A stretch of 60,166 nt of DNA, from positions 1 through 60,166 of the IMG/VR virus record IMGVR_UViG_3300042301_004453, one strand, 5' to 3'. A model generated the notes under the pieces. That model saw only the letters and a list, made by a program, of their open reading frames with translations. It was not told the DNA's origin and did not search any database. This stretch comes from a virus. Position 1 is the first letter of the stretch. The number at the start of each line of letters is the position of its first letter. Positions 8,210 to 17,667 of this stretch are shown in pieces. The translations under genes and the position numbers were made by a program.

Positions 8210-9156
8210 TATTGTGCGTATTGTTTGTAAACTTCTAATAATTCTTTTGACCTATTATACCATGATAAAGATTCAGCGTGTTGAATAGCTCTTTCACGAT
8301 ATGCATCGTAGTTGGTGATAATATCATCTAAACCACGTACAATATCTGTAACCTTCCTAGGGGCTCTCCACATACCGTTAAAATCGGTTTCCAGTTCAAT
8401 AGCTCCGTTAATAGGTAAACCACATGCAGCGGCCTCTAAAATCGTTAAATTAGGGTGCCCAGCTTCTAATTCAGAAGGGTGCATGAAGATTGTGTGCCTG
8501 TGATATAAGTTAACCAATTCATCTTGATTTGGTTCCCATTCGATAGATAATTTTGCGTATCCGTTAACCCATGGATTCTCATTAAAGAAATTTTGGTTAT
8601 TTCTTGGGCCAGCAATTGTTATTGGTAGATTTCTCGCCATTGCTGCTTGGATAGCGAAACCAAAACCTTTTCTATCATACCCATCCATACCAGCTAATCC
8701 GTTATTGGCTAAACATAGTAATTTATGCTCTTTTGGTCTGACATCTGAAGGGTGATAAAAATCGGTGTTAACACCATGTGAAAAATAAATAGCTTTTTCG
8801 GTGTCAAAATAAGGTACCAAGAATTTACCAGGCATCAAAGAAACCTGTGATTCGAGAATAGCTCTGTTATTTTGGTTAAAAACATATGACCCTTTACCGT
8901 AGTAATACGCATGGTGATCATGTAATTGATAAATGTATGGTATATCTCTATCCTGTAAAAAATGACATAAATTGGCCATGTGCACGTGAACAACATCGTA
9001 TTCACCTGGTTTAATCTCATTGGCATATTTAATGTCAACTTCATGTCCTAATAATCTTAAATTCTGGGTAAATTCCCATACTATTTTTTCAACAGCACCC
9101 CAATTAGGTGGTGGTACTGGAATTCCGCATCCTGGGTGTACTTGACAAATTTTCAT
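8209..9156 (-). CDS. GT4-family glycosyltransferase
   Basis: The 315-residue GT-B protein has an N-terminal Rossmann half starting MKICQVHPGCG with NWGAVEKIVWEFTQNLRLLGHEV, and DVVHVHMAN. The C-terminal donor-binding half has CLANNGLAGMDGYDRKGFGFAIQA, TIAGP and the GT4 E-x7-E-type signature around HPSELEAGHPNLTILEAAACGLP. It is somewhat short for the family. It shares one base with the carbamoyltransferase gene and four bases with the methyltransferase gene, so it belongs to the same transcription unit. The donor and acceptor sugars cannot be read from the sequence. Confidence 0.85.
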   Translation of the reverse strand: MKICQVHPGCGIPVPPPNWGAVEKIVWEFTQNLRLLGHEVDIKYANEIKPGEYDVVHVHMANLCHFLQDRDIPYIYQLHDHHAYYYGKGSYVFNQNNRAILESQVSLMPGKFLVPYFDTEKAIYFSHGVNTDFYHPSDVRPKEHKLLCLANNGLAGMDGYDRKGFGFAIQAAMARNLPITIAGPRNNQNFFNENPWVNGYAKLSIEWEPNQDELVNLYHRHTIFMHPSELEAGHPNLTILEAAACGLPINGAIELETDFNGMWRAPRKVTDIVRGLDDIITNYDAYRERAIQHAESLSWYNRSKELLEVYKQYAQ

Positions 9157-9746
9157 ATTCTTTTTTTTGCGTATAATAATGCTAGGTTTGTTTCTTTATG
9201 TACTTGTTCGTAATTTACATCAAACCCATTTAATGTAAATTTTTCAATTATATCTAATATTTTATCGTAATTATCGTATATACTATGCAACTCAATAACC
9301 CATTTGTTTGCTCTTTTCATTGTTTCATTTGACATGTTGATTAATAATGGGTATTCCCACCACTCAATGTCCACTTTAATGAAATCGATATGAGTTAAAC
9401 CAAAATCATGTAACATTTTTTCAATGTTATAATGACCTTCTTCGTCTCTATCAGAAACAAACGCTTGTGTTATGGTAACATTTTCATTTGTATTTTCTCT
9501 TAAACACTCAATATATGTTTCATCACATTCAAATGAATAGACATGTTTTGCTTTACGATAATTTAAAGCGTAGTTGGTGAAAAAACCAACATTAGCCCCA
9601 CAATCAACAACTACATCACCTTTTTCAACTTCAACACCATACCTTGAGTATTCGTGATCTAACCAAATTTCTTTGAAGACTGATTCACACCACCCCAGAC
9701 TAAAATCTGGGTGTTTTGTGTTTAATTTGTGGCCGTGTAAATACAT
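9153..9746 (-). CDS. FkbM-family SAM-dependent methyltransferase
   Basis: The 197-residue Rossmann methyltransferase has the SAM-binding motif VVVDCGANVGFFTNYA, an acidic strand end (YSFECDE), and the FkbM-type HIDFIKVDIEWWEYPLL block. FkbM enzymes O-methylate sugars and small molecules. The gene lies between two glycosyltransferase genes, overlapping each by 1-4 bases, so sugar methylation in the glycan pathway is the likely role. Confidence 0.85.
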   Translation of the reverse strand: MYLHGHKLNTKHPDFSLGWCESVFKEIWLDHEYSRYGVEVEKGDVVVDCGANVGFFTNYALNYRKAKHVYSFECDETYIECLRENTNENVTITQAFVSDRDEEGHYNIEKMLHDFGLTHIDFIKVDIEWWEYPLLINMSNETMKRANKWVIELHSIYDNYDKILDIIEKFTLNGFDVNYEQVHKETNLALLYAKKRI

Positions 9747-12496
9747 TAATTAGTAAAAATTGCTGCGTAGTCGTTATCTTTATTTTTATCCTTTCTATCT
9801 ACAATAGAATAACCTGGTAAATGTTTAGTATAGATCTTGTTAGCCATTGCACCGTGTAATTTAGCAACCTTGGTCATCCACAAATCAAACGCATCCCATT
9901 TACAAGTTTCAAATTTTTCTACAAAAGTAGGTAATTTTTCTCTATTAATCAAGTAGGATTGCGCTGGTGCAAAAATACTTAAATTAAGCATTAAATCTTC
10001 ACGCTCACCACTATATCTTTCAGCACAGTAATTACCAAAACCAACCATATCAACATTTTCTTCTTTGGCTAATTGTGACCACCTAATTAAATTATCATAC
10101 AATTCTTGATAAGGTGCATCAATAATAACATCACCCTCAAATACTAAGATAAAATCATACTGATTGTTATCTGGTAAAGTAATACCGTTTTTATGTGCTA
10201 AGAAACAACCATAGTGTCCTGGGGATAGTTTGAAGTACCCTGGTTCAGGTGCAACATCATGTGGTCTATTACACGTATCAACTGGTGGTAACTCCCTATA
10301 AATTTCATTAACTTTTTCGTAATATTCAACATTATCAAAAGTCTTGGCAAAATCTTTCAAAGAAAAAGCTGACCTTAATTCTTTAGGGTTAGTTGTTGGT
10401 TCTGTAACTAAATGCACTATTCTAATTTTAGGTTTAGAAGGGTCATCATTAGTTAATAAATTAACATTATTAAGATTACCTTTATATTCAAACATACCAT
10501 TATTAGGTAATGTGTTTAGTATATAATTGTTGTCAATTTTCATTAACTTACTTTCAATAAATTGTTGTGTGTCTTTATCAAAAGCTTGATAATCAATAGT
10601 ATATTCAGCGTTCTCATCTAAATTATAACCAACCATATTGTACCAAGCACCTCTACCTGTCACAGTAATTTGCTCTTCTTTTAATAATGATCCGTTTTTG
10701 TTAATTTTTATGTTAACAATTCTACTATCGATTGAATTTGAAACTTGGAAATAAACGGTGAATGAATTAGGGATATTTGTCGGTAACACCGTAAAATATT
10801 CTACTCTAGAATAATCTCTATGGTGGAAATTAGTCGCAACTTCGGTTTTAAATTGTTCCTCACCAACCAATTCAATTTGATTCATTTTGTCTTTAAAAGC
10901 AAAATACATCATATTTTCATATCCATTGCTAAATGAACCCCATTTAGTTTTTAAATTTTCATAGTCTTGCGCACAAAATATTGGATCAACCGTGTTTAAA
11001 TAAAAACTAGGTCTAATACCCATAAAGAATGTAGTAACTGAGTGACCCTCTTGATTATTTGGCATATCCCCAAAGTAAGCTGATTTTGTGTTTAATACTT
11101 TTGAAACATTATCCAAATAAGCGTCATTTTTAAGGACATAATCATAGTTAAGGAAATAAACTTTTTCCATACCCAATTCATTTGCCAATGCAGCGCCATT
11201 GTAGTAGTTTGTGTAACAAGTGGGCCCGTGATAAACATCGTTACCTTCACCTCTTAAATTAACAAACGCAAAGAAATCAGCTTCACTGTATCTACTTTGA
11301 GAGTAGTATGTGTGTTTTGTTAAAATATTATTTTTATCGTATATACAATAGTCAACTAAATTTTGTAAATCTGGTGAAATTGGCAGGTGAGAAGTTAATA
11401 TAACCTTTCTACCTGTTTTTTTAGCAGCCATTATACATTCAGCGGTTGTATCAAATACGCTTTTTGTCGTTGGGTAAGTTGAGATTATTACAGCCTCGTT
11501 ACTTCTATCAATATCTAACGCTTGATTACTTTGGTAACCATTTTCAAGAACCTCTGTTATCAAAGAGCAGTTTTTATTAAAATCTGTAAAATCTAAATAA
11601 CTGATGTTATCAAATTTATCAAAATAATTCAAATAAACACCAAGGTTGTAAATTAAAATTGGTAAGTTCCAGGAAATAGCCTCACGAATAACCAAAGGCA
11701 TTGTTTCCTTATCATTATCTGTACCCCTGGATGTAAATAAGAATAGATCCATCGCCTGATAAAATCTATCAACATCTTTTCTTTCACCATGCCAAACAAC
11801 ATTTTCTGGTTTATCCTTCATTAAAGGTTCCCAGTAGTGCGCAAAGTTCCCAGCTTGATTTCCAACAGAATGGAAAACATATTCTGGTAAAGATTTTGCG
11901 TATTCGAAAAATTCTTTTTGATTTTTTCTTGGTGTAAATAAACCAACGTGTAGTATATGCTTTTTATTAGGGTCTAAACCTAAATCTCTTAAAGCATCCT
12001 CTCTATTTGGTCTTTGTTTGTATTCAATAGGATATTCAACCAAAACTTTTGGTATATCAATCGATTCAAATAATTTAATTTGCCAATCAGATACAAACAT
12101 AAATTTGTCTGGAAAAAATTTCTTTTGTGTGGCATCGTATGATGAATCGTGAGAAGTTTCTACAATAACATAATTACGATCTTTTTTGTAGATTTCTTTT
12201 GCAACTTCAAAATCCATGAAATATTCAGGGATTTCTTCTAAGTGTACAATATCAGGTGATACATGATTAATAATATCAATCAATTGCATTTTATTTTCTT
12301 CCAGAGTAAAAAATTTATCTGGCGCAACCATTGAAGTTATTTTATCTCTTTGTACAACCAACACACCACCAGTGTGGTTAGACCATTCAACAACATAAAT
12401 GTCAAATGAATCTCTAAGTAATTCAATTTTTTTAGTTAGGTACTGTGGTAAACCGCCTGTGGAAAGGTGTGGGGCGATGTATAATAATTTTTTCAT
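9746..12496 (-). CDS. Three-domain glycosyltransferase (GT4 - unknown - GT25-like)
   Basis: This 916-residue protein opens the glycosylation cassette. Residues 1-330 form a GT-B/GT4 unit (KKLLYIAPHLSTGGLPQYL; HILHVGLFTPRKNQKEFF; LFLFTSRGTDND; MPLVIREAISWNLPILIY). Residues about 335-580 form an unfamiliar alpha/beta domain beginning AVIISTYPTTKSVFDTTAE, followed by a beta-rich stretch to about 670. Residues about 690-900 look like GT25 (LPS/collagen galactosyltransferase type): RIVHLVTEPT, SPGHYGCFLAHKNGI and ILVFEGDVII in place of the usual ED(D) motif. Multiple sugar transfers by one polypeptide are likely. A host-type promoter lies just upstream. Confidence 0.75.
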   Translation of the reverse strand: MKKLLYIAPHLSTGGLPQYLTKKIELLRDSFDIYVVEWSNHTGGVLVVQRDKITSMVAPDKFFTLEENKMQLIDIINHVSPDIVHLEEIPEYFMDFEVAKEIYKKDRNYVIVETSHDSSYDATQKKFFPDKFMFVSDWQIKLFESIDIPKVLVEYPIEYKQRPNREDALRDLGLDPNKKHILHVGLFTPRKNQKEFFEYAKSLPEYVFHSVGNQAGNFAHYWEPLMKDKPENVVWHGERKDVDRFYQAMDLFLFTSRGTDNDKETMPLVIREAISWNLPILIYNLGVYLNYFDKFDNISYLDFTDFNKNCSLITEVLENGYQSNQALDIDRSNEAVIISTYPTTKSVFDTTAECIMAAKKTGRKVILTSHLPISPDLQNLVDYCIYDKNNILTKHTYYSQSRYSEADFFAFVNLRGEGNDVYHGPTCYTNYYNGAALANELGMEKVYFLNYDYVLKNDAYLDNVSKVLNTKSAYFGDMPNNQEGHSVTTFFMGIRPSFYLNTVDPIFCAQDYENLKTKWGSFSNGYENMMYFAFKDKMNQIELVGEEQFKTEVATNFHHRDYSRVEYFTVLPTNIPNSFTVYFQVSNSIDSRIVNIKINKNGSLLKEEQITVTGRGAWYNMVGYNLDENAEYTIDYQAFDKDTQQFIESKLMKIDNNYILNTLPNNGMFEYKGNLNNVNLLTNDDPSKPKIRIVHLVTEPTTNPKELRSAFSLKDFAKTFDNVEYYEKVNEIYRELPPVDTCNRPHDVAPEPGYFKLSPGHYGCFLAHKNGITLPDNNQYDFILVFEGDVIIDAPYQELYDNLIRWSQLAKEENVDMVGFGNYCAERYSGEREDLMLNLSIFAPAQSYLINREKLPTFVEKFETCKWDAFDLWMTKVAKLHGAMANKIYTKHLPGYSIVDRKDKNKDNDYAAIFTN

Positions 12497-12517
12497 AAAT
12501 ATTTCTAATTAACCATA

Positions 12518-12552
12518 CAAATATAGTAATAATAGAAACAAATATAAACAAA
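12518..12552 (-). promoter_or_regulatory. Host-type promoter for the glycosylation cassette
   Basis: Reading leftwards, TTTG (12552-12549) is followed after 23 bases by TATATTTG (12525-12518), a match to the Bacteroidetes -33 TTG / -7 TAnnTTTG promoter with slightly long spacing. The glycosyltransferase start codon is 21 bases further on. The -33 box abuts the major capsid terminator. Confidence 0.5.
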
Positions 12553-12580
12553 AAAGGGTGGAAAAAATCCACCCTTTTAA
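12551..12580 (-). terminator. Terminator after the major capsid gene
   Basis: The perfect 11-bp stem AAAAGGGTGGA/TCCACCCTTTT with a short A-rich loop lies just after the capsid stop on the minus strand. The T-run on the minus strand supports intrinsic termination. Confidence 0.85.
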
Positions 12581-12600
12581 TTTTTAATGTAACCCTAAGA

Positions 12601-14184
12601 TTATCTCAAACCTGTGATACCGAAGCTAACGATATTTTGACATTTGATTACACCATAGAAACGGTTGTTAACCATTTTCTTAGCGTAACGAGTCATAATA
12701 CCTTTAACTGGTGCAAAGGTGAATGGGTTGTACATTGTAGGAGTTAATTGCATTGGCACGTATGGTGCGTAGATGTAACCTGTATCCAACAAAGATGTAC
12801 CTTTGTGACCCATCAAGATTGTATCAGCTGGGAAGTAAGGATCACGGTAAACTTGGTATCTTCCACCCAATGAACCGATTCTTTCAATACCCATGTTATA
12901 TTTGTCTTGCTCTGGAGCAGCGTTAGATACGTGGAAGTATTCTAAGTCGTCCAAGATAGCTGAAACCTCAGCAGAAACTACGATCCAGTTAGCACCACCT
13001 CTTAAAGTAGCTTTGTGGATTTGTGCAGAAACTTGGTTGATCGCAGTGATCAAAGTTTGGTTCCAATCTTTTTGAGTATAGAAACCGTTTGTAGCGTTCA
13101 AACCACCAGTGTTAACTCTTGAACCTGAGTAATCCCAAGTCATTCTCCAAGCAGCACCTCTTCTTAAGTCTCTTAAGATTTCACGGTCAATCTCAGCAGC
13201 AACTTGCTCAGACAATAAAGCTGTTAATTCAGCTTCTGCATCAATGTTATGGAACGCTGATACGTCTTGAGCTAATTCTGGAGACCATTGAGCTCTTAAC
13301 TTTCTTTCGATAACAGAAACTGTTACAGATTGAAGTTCGAAGCTTACTTCACCCATTGTATCTTCATACTCTAATGAAGCGTATTCTTTAGCCGTTACTG
13401 TTAAACCAGTCAAAGGTAATGCTACTGTAGCACTGTTGTTAACAACTGCAACATAGATAACACCGTTAGAATCCATGATTGATTTACCGTATTTTTGAGC
13501 TGGTAAATAGAAATCGAAATCAGCACCAGAAGTAACTGAAGTAACATTCAATGTTGAAAGAACTTCTTCAGCATTATCCCAGTTAGTGATAGATGGAGCG
13601 AAATCAACCTTGACGATTGAAGTTGCGCCTGTTGGTGCACTAGTTCCAGCTAAAGTAGCATAACCATCAGAAGATGATGAGCTAAATTGGTACAAGTTAG
13701 CAGTTGTTGTAGCACCTGTTATTGTTGAAGCAGCACCTTTTGAGTTGTCATAAAGACCGTTTTCGCCATAGAAAGCGTCATAAAGGTTAGGGCTGATTGT
13801 GCTGTTAGGGGTTTTGTCGATACCAGCTGCACCCGAAGCAAATGATGAATTCTCTAACTTCGGAATGAAGTAGAACAATTTACCAATAGGTAAGTTTAAT
13901 GCTTGAACCGAAACGATTTCGTTAGCTAATAATTTTGAGAATACTCTTCTCACGATTGGGAATACCACAGTTTCGAAAGAACCTTCGTTACCTAAAGCAA
14001 CTGATTCATTAAGCATGTGTGATGCTTGGTTTTCAAATAATTGTGCGATATTCTCTTTTCTGTGACCAGCAAGACCTTCTAAAAGACCTAAGCTGTCCCA
14101 TCTGTTAATTACGTCAGTACGTACAGCTTTCAAGTGATTTAAGCTTACGTTACCAACTTTTCCTGATTCTAATAATGCTCCCAT
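12601..14184 (-). CDS. Major capsid protein, T4 gp23-like
   Basis: The 527 residues are close to T4 gp23 (521). The N-terminal half contains FENQASHMLNES, VFPIVRRVFSKLLANEIVSVQ and LPIGKLFYF. The centre contains VSVIERKLRAQWSPELAQDV, then AELTALLSEQVAAEIDREIL, the most conserved gp23 block, and the C-terminus carries YAPYVPMQLTPTMY and GIMTRYAKK. L58-N59-E60 fits the L/I-x-E cleavage rule of gp21-type proteases and lies where T4 removes its ~65-residue propeptide. The gene is followed by a strong terminator, as expected for an abundant product. Confidence 0.95.
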   Translation of the reverse strand: MGALLESGKVGNVSLNHLKAVRTDVINRWDSLGLLEGLAGHRKENIAQLFENQASHMLNESVALGNEGSFETVVFPIVRRVFSKLLANEIVSVQALNLPIGKLFYFIPKLENSSFASGAAGIDKTPNSTISPNLYDAFYGENGLYDNSKGAASTITGATTTANLYQFSSSSSDGYATLAGTSAPTGATSIVKVDFAPSITNWDNAEEVLSTLNVTSVTSGADFDFYLPAQKYGKSIMDSNGVIYVAVVNNSATVALPLTGLTVTAKEYASLEYEDTMGEVSFELQSVTVSVIERKLRAQWSPELAQDVSAFHNIDAEAELTALLSEQVAAEIDREILRDLRRGAAWRMTWDYSGSRVNTGGLNATNGFYTQKDWNQTLITAINQVSAQIHKATLRGGANWIVVSAEVSAILDDLEYFHVSNAAPEQDKYNMGIERIGSLGGRYQVYRDPYFPADTILMGHKGTSLLDTGYIYAPYVPMQLTPTMYNPFTFAPVKGIMTRYAKKMVNNRFYGVIKCQNIVSFGITGLR

Positions 14185-14217
14185 TTTAGTATTTTTTTAA
14201 GTTTTTTTTTAATTTTA

Positions 14218-15510
14218 TTATTTAATTTTTCCGATGATATCTAACATTCTAGATAATTGTGGATTTTGATAAGCAGTTGATTCATTTAATTTTGAAGAAC
14301 CACTAGCTTTCGGACTTTCCATAATTTTGTCTTCAATCACCTGTTTTGTTGCTGTTTTACCAGAAACTAACTGATCTTGCAAACTATTGAAGATTTCTCT
14401 TGACTCGTTTAAGTTTTTAGCTGAATCGAATCTCTTAAGGATATTTAATTTTTCATCCTTAGTTGTAGAGTTTTCAGTAATCAATTTGATTGCATAAGTT
14501 AGATTTGATGAGAACAAAGCAACTTCTTGTAACTGCGACTTAAGATTTTTAATAGCTGACTTATATTCAGTTTCAGAACCTTTAAATTCTTCCGCTAAAG
14601 TTTTGAAGCTATCTAACTCTTGAGTCTTTTTATTATTTTCAGCCACTGCTTCTTGGTATTTTTTTCTCATTACCACCAAGCTTTCATGTAACTCTTTTTC
14701 TTTGTTTTTGTTTCCAGCCTTATTTTGTGTACTTTCGTGGATGTCTTTCGTAGCCGCATTTTTGATTACACCGTTTTCTTTAGCTGGTTCCTCAAGTTTC
14801 TTTTCACCTGTTGGAATTGATCCACCTTTAGTAGACATGTGTTTGGTAGCTGCATTTTTAATCACACCATTTTCTTTAGCGGGTTCTTCAAGTTTACTTT
14901 CACCTGTTGGAACTGATCCACCTTTGTTTACGATGTGAGCTGTAGCTTCCTTAGCAACTTCGTTAAGATCCTCTTCTGAGATTTCAACCTCATACACTGG
15001 CTCTTCTTCTAAGTCAATCATTTCATCGACCATACCTTCCATTGGTTTATCGTTGTACTCATCAATATCAGTAGCTACTGGTGTTTCTTCAGAATCTTCT
15101 TTAGATTCTTCGTCATCCTTAGTAGATGCTGTAATGTTGATTTGTACCCCACCTTCTGGAGTTTGTACGATTTCGATCTCGTCAGCTGGTTCCATGAGGT
15201 TGAAATGATTAATTACTTCCTCATCTGATTTGTCGGTTAAGTCAATAACCTCTTCACCATCTTGTGGTTCAGTAGGCATATCACCCATACCGTCAGCATC
15301 ATTATCTGCTGCTTGATCACCTGGTAGATTATCACCAGGCATGTCATCTGTTAACTCTTCGTCATTAACTTCCTCTAGGTTGTTTTTGACAATTTCTTCT
15401 AATTCTTCTTTAAGAGTGCTTTTCAAAGCGTGATTAGCGTTTTTAGAAACGGCTTCTCTTAATTCTTGAATTTCAGCTAGAGTCTCTGCTAAAATATTTG
15501 TTTTGCTCAT
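14218..15510 (-). CDS. Prohead scaffold/core protein, gp22-like
   Basis: The 430-residue protein is very acidic and hydrophilic, with a long disordered Asp/Glu/Pro-rich stretch (about 60-200), a pair of near-identical repeats (ATKHMSTKGGSIPTGE-type and KLEEPAKENGVIKNA units at about 200-255), and a coiled-coil C-terminal half. Its place immediately upstream of the capsid gene and downstream of the protease gene matches T4 gene 22. L-N-E sites at 367-369 and 408-410 would be cut by the prohead protease. Assignment rests on position and composition more than on sequence identity. Confidence 0.7.
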   Translation of the reverse strand: MSKTNILAETLAEIQELREAVSKNANHALKSTLKEELEEIVKNNLEEVNDEELTDDMPGDNLPGDQAADNDADGMGDMPTEPQDGEEVIDLTDKSDEEVINHFNLMEPADEIEIVQTPEGGVQINITASTKDDEESKEDSEETPVATDIDEYNDKPMEGMVDEMIDLEEEPVYEVEISEEDLNEVAKEATAHIVNKGGSVPTGESKLEEPAKENGVIKNAATKHMSTKGGSIPTGEKKLEEPAKENGVIKNAATKDIHESTQNKAGNKNKEKELHESLVVMRKKYQEAVAENNKKTQELDSFKTLAEEFKGSETEYKSAIKNLKSQLQEVALFSSNLTYAIKLITENSTTKDEKLNILKRFDSAKNLNESREIFNSLQDQLVSGKTATKQVIEDKIMESPKASGSSKLNESTAYQNPQLSRMLDIIGKIK

Positions 15511-15640
15511 GTTTTAATTTATTAAAAAATTATTATGATAGGTTATCTTAGTAATAAATACTATGAAAATATCAAAAGAACAAAAAAAAATAAAAATTAT
15601 CCCTTTTTTCCCATATAACATGGGCATTAAGCAAAAAAAA

Positions 15641-15668
15641 ACCACCCGATATGGATGGTTTTTTAAAT
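15641..15668 (-). terminator. Minus-strand terminator
   Basis: AACCATCC/GGGTGGTT forms an 8-bp stem with one G-U pair on the minus-strand RNA, followed by a run of T. It follows the DUF4494-like gene and precedes the scaffold gene. Confidence 0.7.
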
Positions 15669-15685
15669 GTTTTTGTCTTAGTTTT

Positions 15686-15925
15686 TTATTCAGCGTTGAT
15701 GTCAACTCCTTGTGGAAGGATAACTCTAACAATTTTAGACTCATCAATTTTTAAGATTCTAAAATCACCCATTGTACCTTCAAGATCCTTGATTACAGAG
15801 GCTTCTGCGTCAGTAACAGAGATTGCTTTGGTAAGATAATTTTCTTTAATCTTTTTAATTTTTCCTGTTTGCTCGTCTTCAACAACGAATTGAATTGTAA
15901 CTGTGTACCAATAGTAAGTTTTCAT
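15686..15925 (-). CDS. DUF4494-like small protein
   Basis: The 79-residue protein begins YYWYTVTIQF and has KIKENYLTKAISVTDAEASV. It resembles DUF4494 of Bacteroidetes and their phages in the order WY.V.v / E.Yl..A.SvTeAEa.i, but is shorter. Function is unknown in the family. It is flanked by its own terminator and lies between the scaffold and protease genes, where T4 has no equivalent. Confidence 0.55.
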   Translation of the reverse strand: MKTYYWYTVTIQFVVEDEQTGKIKKIKENYLTKAISVTDAEASVIKDLEGTMGDFRILKIDESKIVRVILPQGVDINAE

Positions 15926-15979
15926 AAAAAATATTTTTTAACTGCTATAATAGTAGTAAAAATTTTTTAAAAAAACAAC

Positions 15980-16693
15980 TTAAAACTTCAAAAATTTATT
16001 AAGATTTGCTAAAAAACTATCCTCTTCTGGTGCTGCGTTTTCTTCAATACCAGCTGGTTCGTTTAAAACTTCATCATATTTTTTGAAATCCTGTGGGTCT
16101 TTATATAAGTAAGAACCTGGGGTAGACGGTGATGAAACAATATCCCAACATATTAATTCGAAGTCATCTTGCACAACATTTTTACCGTTGATCTTTTTAA
16201 GGCTACCAACACCTCTAGATGAGATACCTAATGTCATACCATAACTTAAGTAGTGTGCTACTAAATCACCATTGCAAGAAATTATACCACCTCTTCTAAA
16301 ACCTTCAGATACTAATATTTCTAATTTACCGATAAGAACATTATCTTTCCAGAAGATATCAACTATCCTATGTGGTGAACCACCTTTAAGTGATATAACC
16401 GATTCCTGTGGGTGATCCAATTCATGAAAACTGGAATTACGAGCAATAACTTCTCTATATCTCTCAACTTCTTTTCTTAAGATATTCTCAGGATAAACCC
16501 TACCATTTCTATTTTCAACACCATATTTTTGTAATGTGGCGTAATAGTATATGGGTCCAGATAAATCTATCGGGCCCTTACTAATTTCCTCATTTATAAT
16601 TTGCCCTTGTAATACCTCGGATACTGAACCAGCATCACCTTCAATTAAGATACCAAAACCTTCTTCGTTTTCTTTTAATATTTTTATACCCAT
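15980..16693 (-). CDS. Prohead maturation protease, gp21-like
   Basis: The 237-residue protein has the gp21/herpes-assemblin-like order: YGVENRNGRVYPENIL (57-72), SSFHELDHP with candidate catalytic His (87-95), then LGISSRGVGS with candidate catalytic Ser (155-164), and an Asp/Glu-rich tail. T4 gp21 is 212 residues. It contains L-N-E (210-212) and I-N-E (33-35), which could be self-cleavage sites. Its place between portal/core and scaffold/capsid genes matches T4. Confidence 0.85.
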   Translation of the reverse strand: MGIKILKENEEGFGILIEGDAGSVSEVLQGQIINEEISKGPIDLSGPIYYYATLQKYGVENRNGRVYPENILRKEVERYREVIARNSSFHELDHPQESVISLKGGSPHRIVDIFWKDNVLIGKLEILVSEGFRRGGIISCNGDLVAHYLSYGMTLGISSRGVGSLKKINGKNVVQDDFELICWDIVSSPSTPGSYLYKDPQDFKKYDEVLNEPAGIEENAAPEEDSFLANLNKFLKF

Positions 16694-16710
16694 TTTAGTA
16701 GATTATATAA

Positions 16711-16720
16711 TATAAATATA
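16711..16720 (-). promoter_or_regulatory. Late-promoter-like motif upstream of the protease gene
   Basis: The minus strand reads TATATTTATA, 17 bases before the ATG at 16693. This is a variant of the GATATTTATA element found at other late gene starts here. Confidence 0.45.
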
Positions 16721-16743
16721 ATGAAAACAAGTTAAGTGCGTGG

Positions 16744-17667
16744 TTAATCATCAGAAAGATCAAATCCCATTCTTTCGTCAGCAATTTTTTTATTTTTTAA
16801 TCGCTTGATCGTTTCATCATATGGGTTTTTAAGAATATATAATGAAATAAAAGTTTCCTTAAGATGGGCCATGGTATAACCATTAGTATCTTTAACTAAT
16901 TTATCCATGTCATACAGCTTTTGGTCTTCTTCATCCAATATCTCCTTGAAATAAATCTTTCTATCTTCTGCGGTTGGCTTTTCTATCTTATATTTTTTAT
17001 CAAATCTTGATGGTCTATCTTTAATCCTAGCTGGTATTTTCTCAAGATTATTTGTTGTGGCAACGTAAACAACATTATCTATTGAGTTTAGGCCATCTAA
17101 AAAGTTTAAAAAAACTTCCTCACCGAACTTTTGAATTACAAGATCTATATCTTCAATGATACAAAGTAAAGGTCTTGTCTTTTCAACCTTTCTAACTAAT
17201 TTAGCTAATTCAACCCAATTAAATGGGTTATCAAAATAGATTGACAGTCCGTTATATTCTTTTAACTTATCAACTAATAAATAAATTAATGATGTTTTAC
17301 CACAACCTGGGTCACCATATAAAATAATACCTCTTTTAGGTGTTAGGTTATATTTTTTAAACCTATCAACATTATCCCAAAAATTAATTAAATCATCAAT
17401 AATTTCATTATGTGGTAATGATGGTAAATGAAAAAATTCATCGCTTTTATATGGTAGTTTTGAAACACCAAAGCCGTTACCATCGTTATATATCATGCTA
17501 TATAAACCAGATTCAACAGTGGCAACTGTTTTAAAATTAAAAAAGAAATCAGTATTGTTTATTGTATACCACGATTCAATTGATGGGTATATTTTTTCTA
17601 AATGGTCTTTAAGCATTTCCTGTCCCTCTTCTGGAGACATCTCATATAAGTCTTCTTGATCTAGCAT
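16744..17667 (-). CDS. AAA+ ATPase, BCS1-like
   Basis: The 307-residue protein has a ~100-residue N-terminal domain, a Walker A GDPGCGKTS (118-126), a Walker B LLCIIEDID (about 167-175), sensor 1 (VYVATTNN) and an arginine-finger region (PARIKDRPSRFD). The closest familiar architecture is the BCS1 subgroup of AAA+ proteins. T4 has no counterpart in the head module. It may be an unfolding or assembly chaperone for head proteins or the neighbouring membrane protein; the partner is unknown. The ATG at 17667 overlaps the upstream gene by 26 bases; an ATG at 17640 would avoid this. Confidence 0.75.
   Translation of the reverse strand: MLDQEDLYEMSPEEGQEMLKDHLEKIYPSIESWYTINNTDFFFNFKTVATVESGLYSMIYNDGNGFGVSKLPYKSDEFFHLPSLPHNEIIDDLINFWDNVDRFKKYNLTPKRGIILYGDPGCGKTSLIYLLVDKLKEYNGLSIYFDNPFNWVELAKLVRKVEKTRPLLCIIEDIDLVIQKFGEEVFLNFLDGLNSIDNVVYVATTNNLEKIPARIKDRPSRFDKKYKIEKPTAEDRKIYFKEILDEEDQKLYDMDKLVKDTNGYTMAHLKETFISLYILKNPYDETIKRLKNKKIADERMGFDLSDD

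Noticed and set aside
15563-15754. A + strand 63-residue ORF in the gap after the scaffold gene
   Set aside because: It reads through a clear minus-strand terminator and into the antisense of the DUF4494-like gene; composition is unlike a protein.
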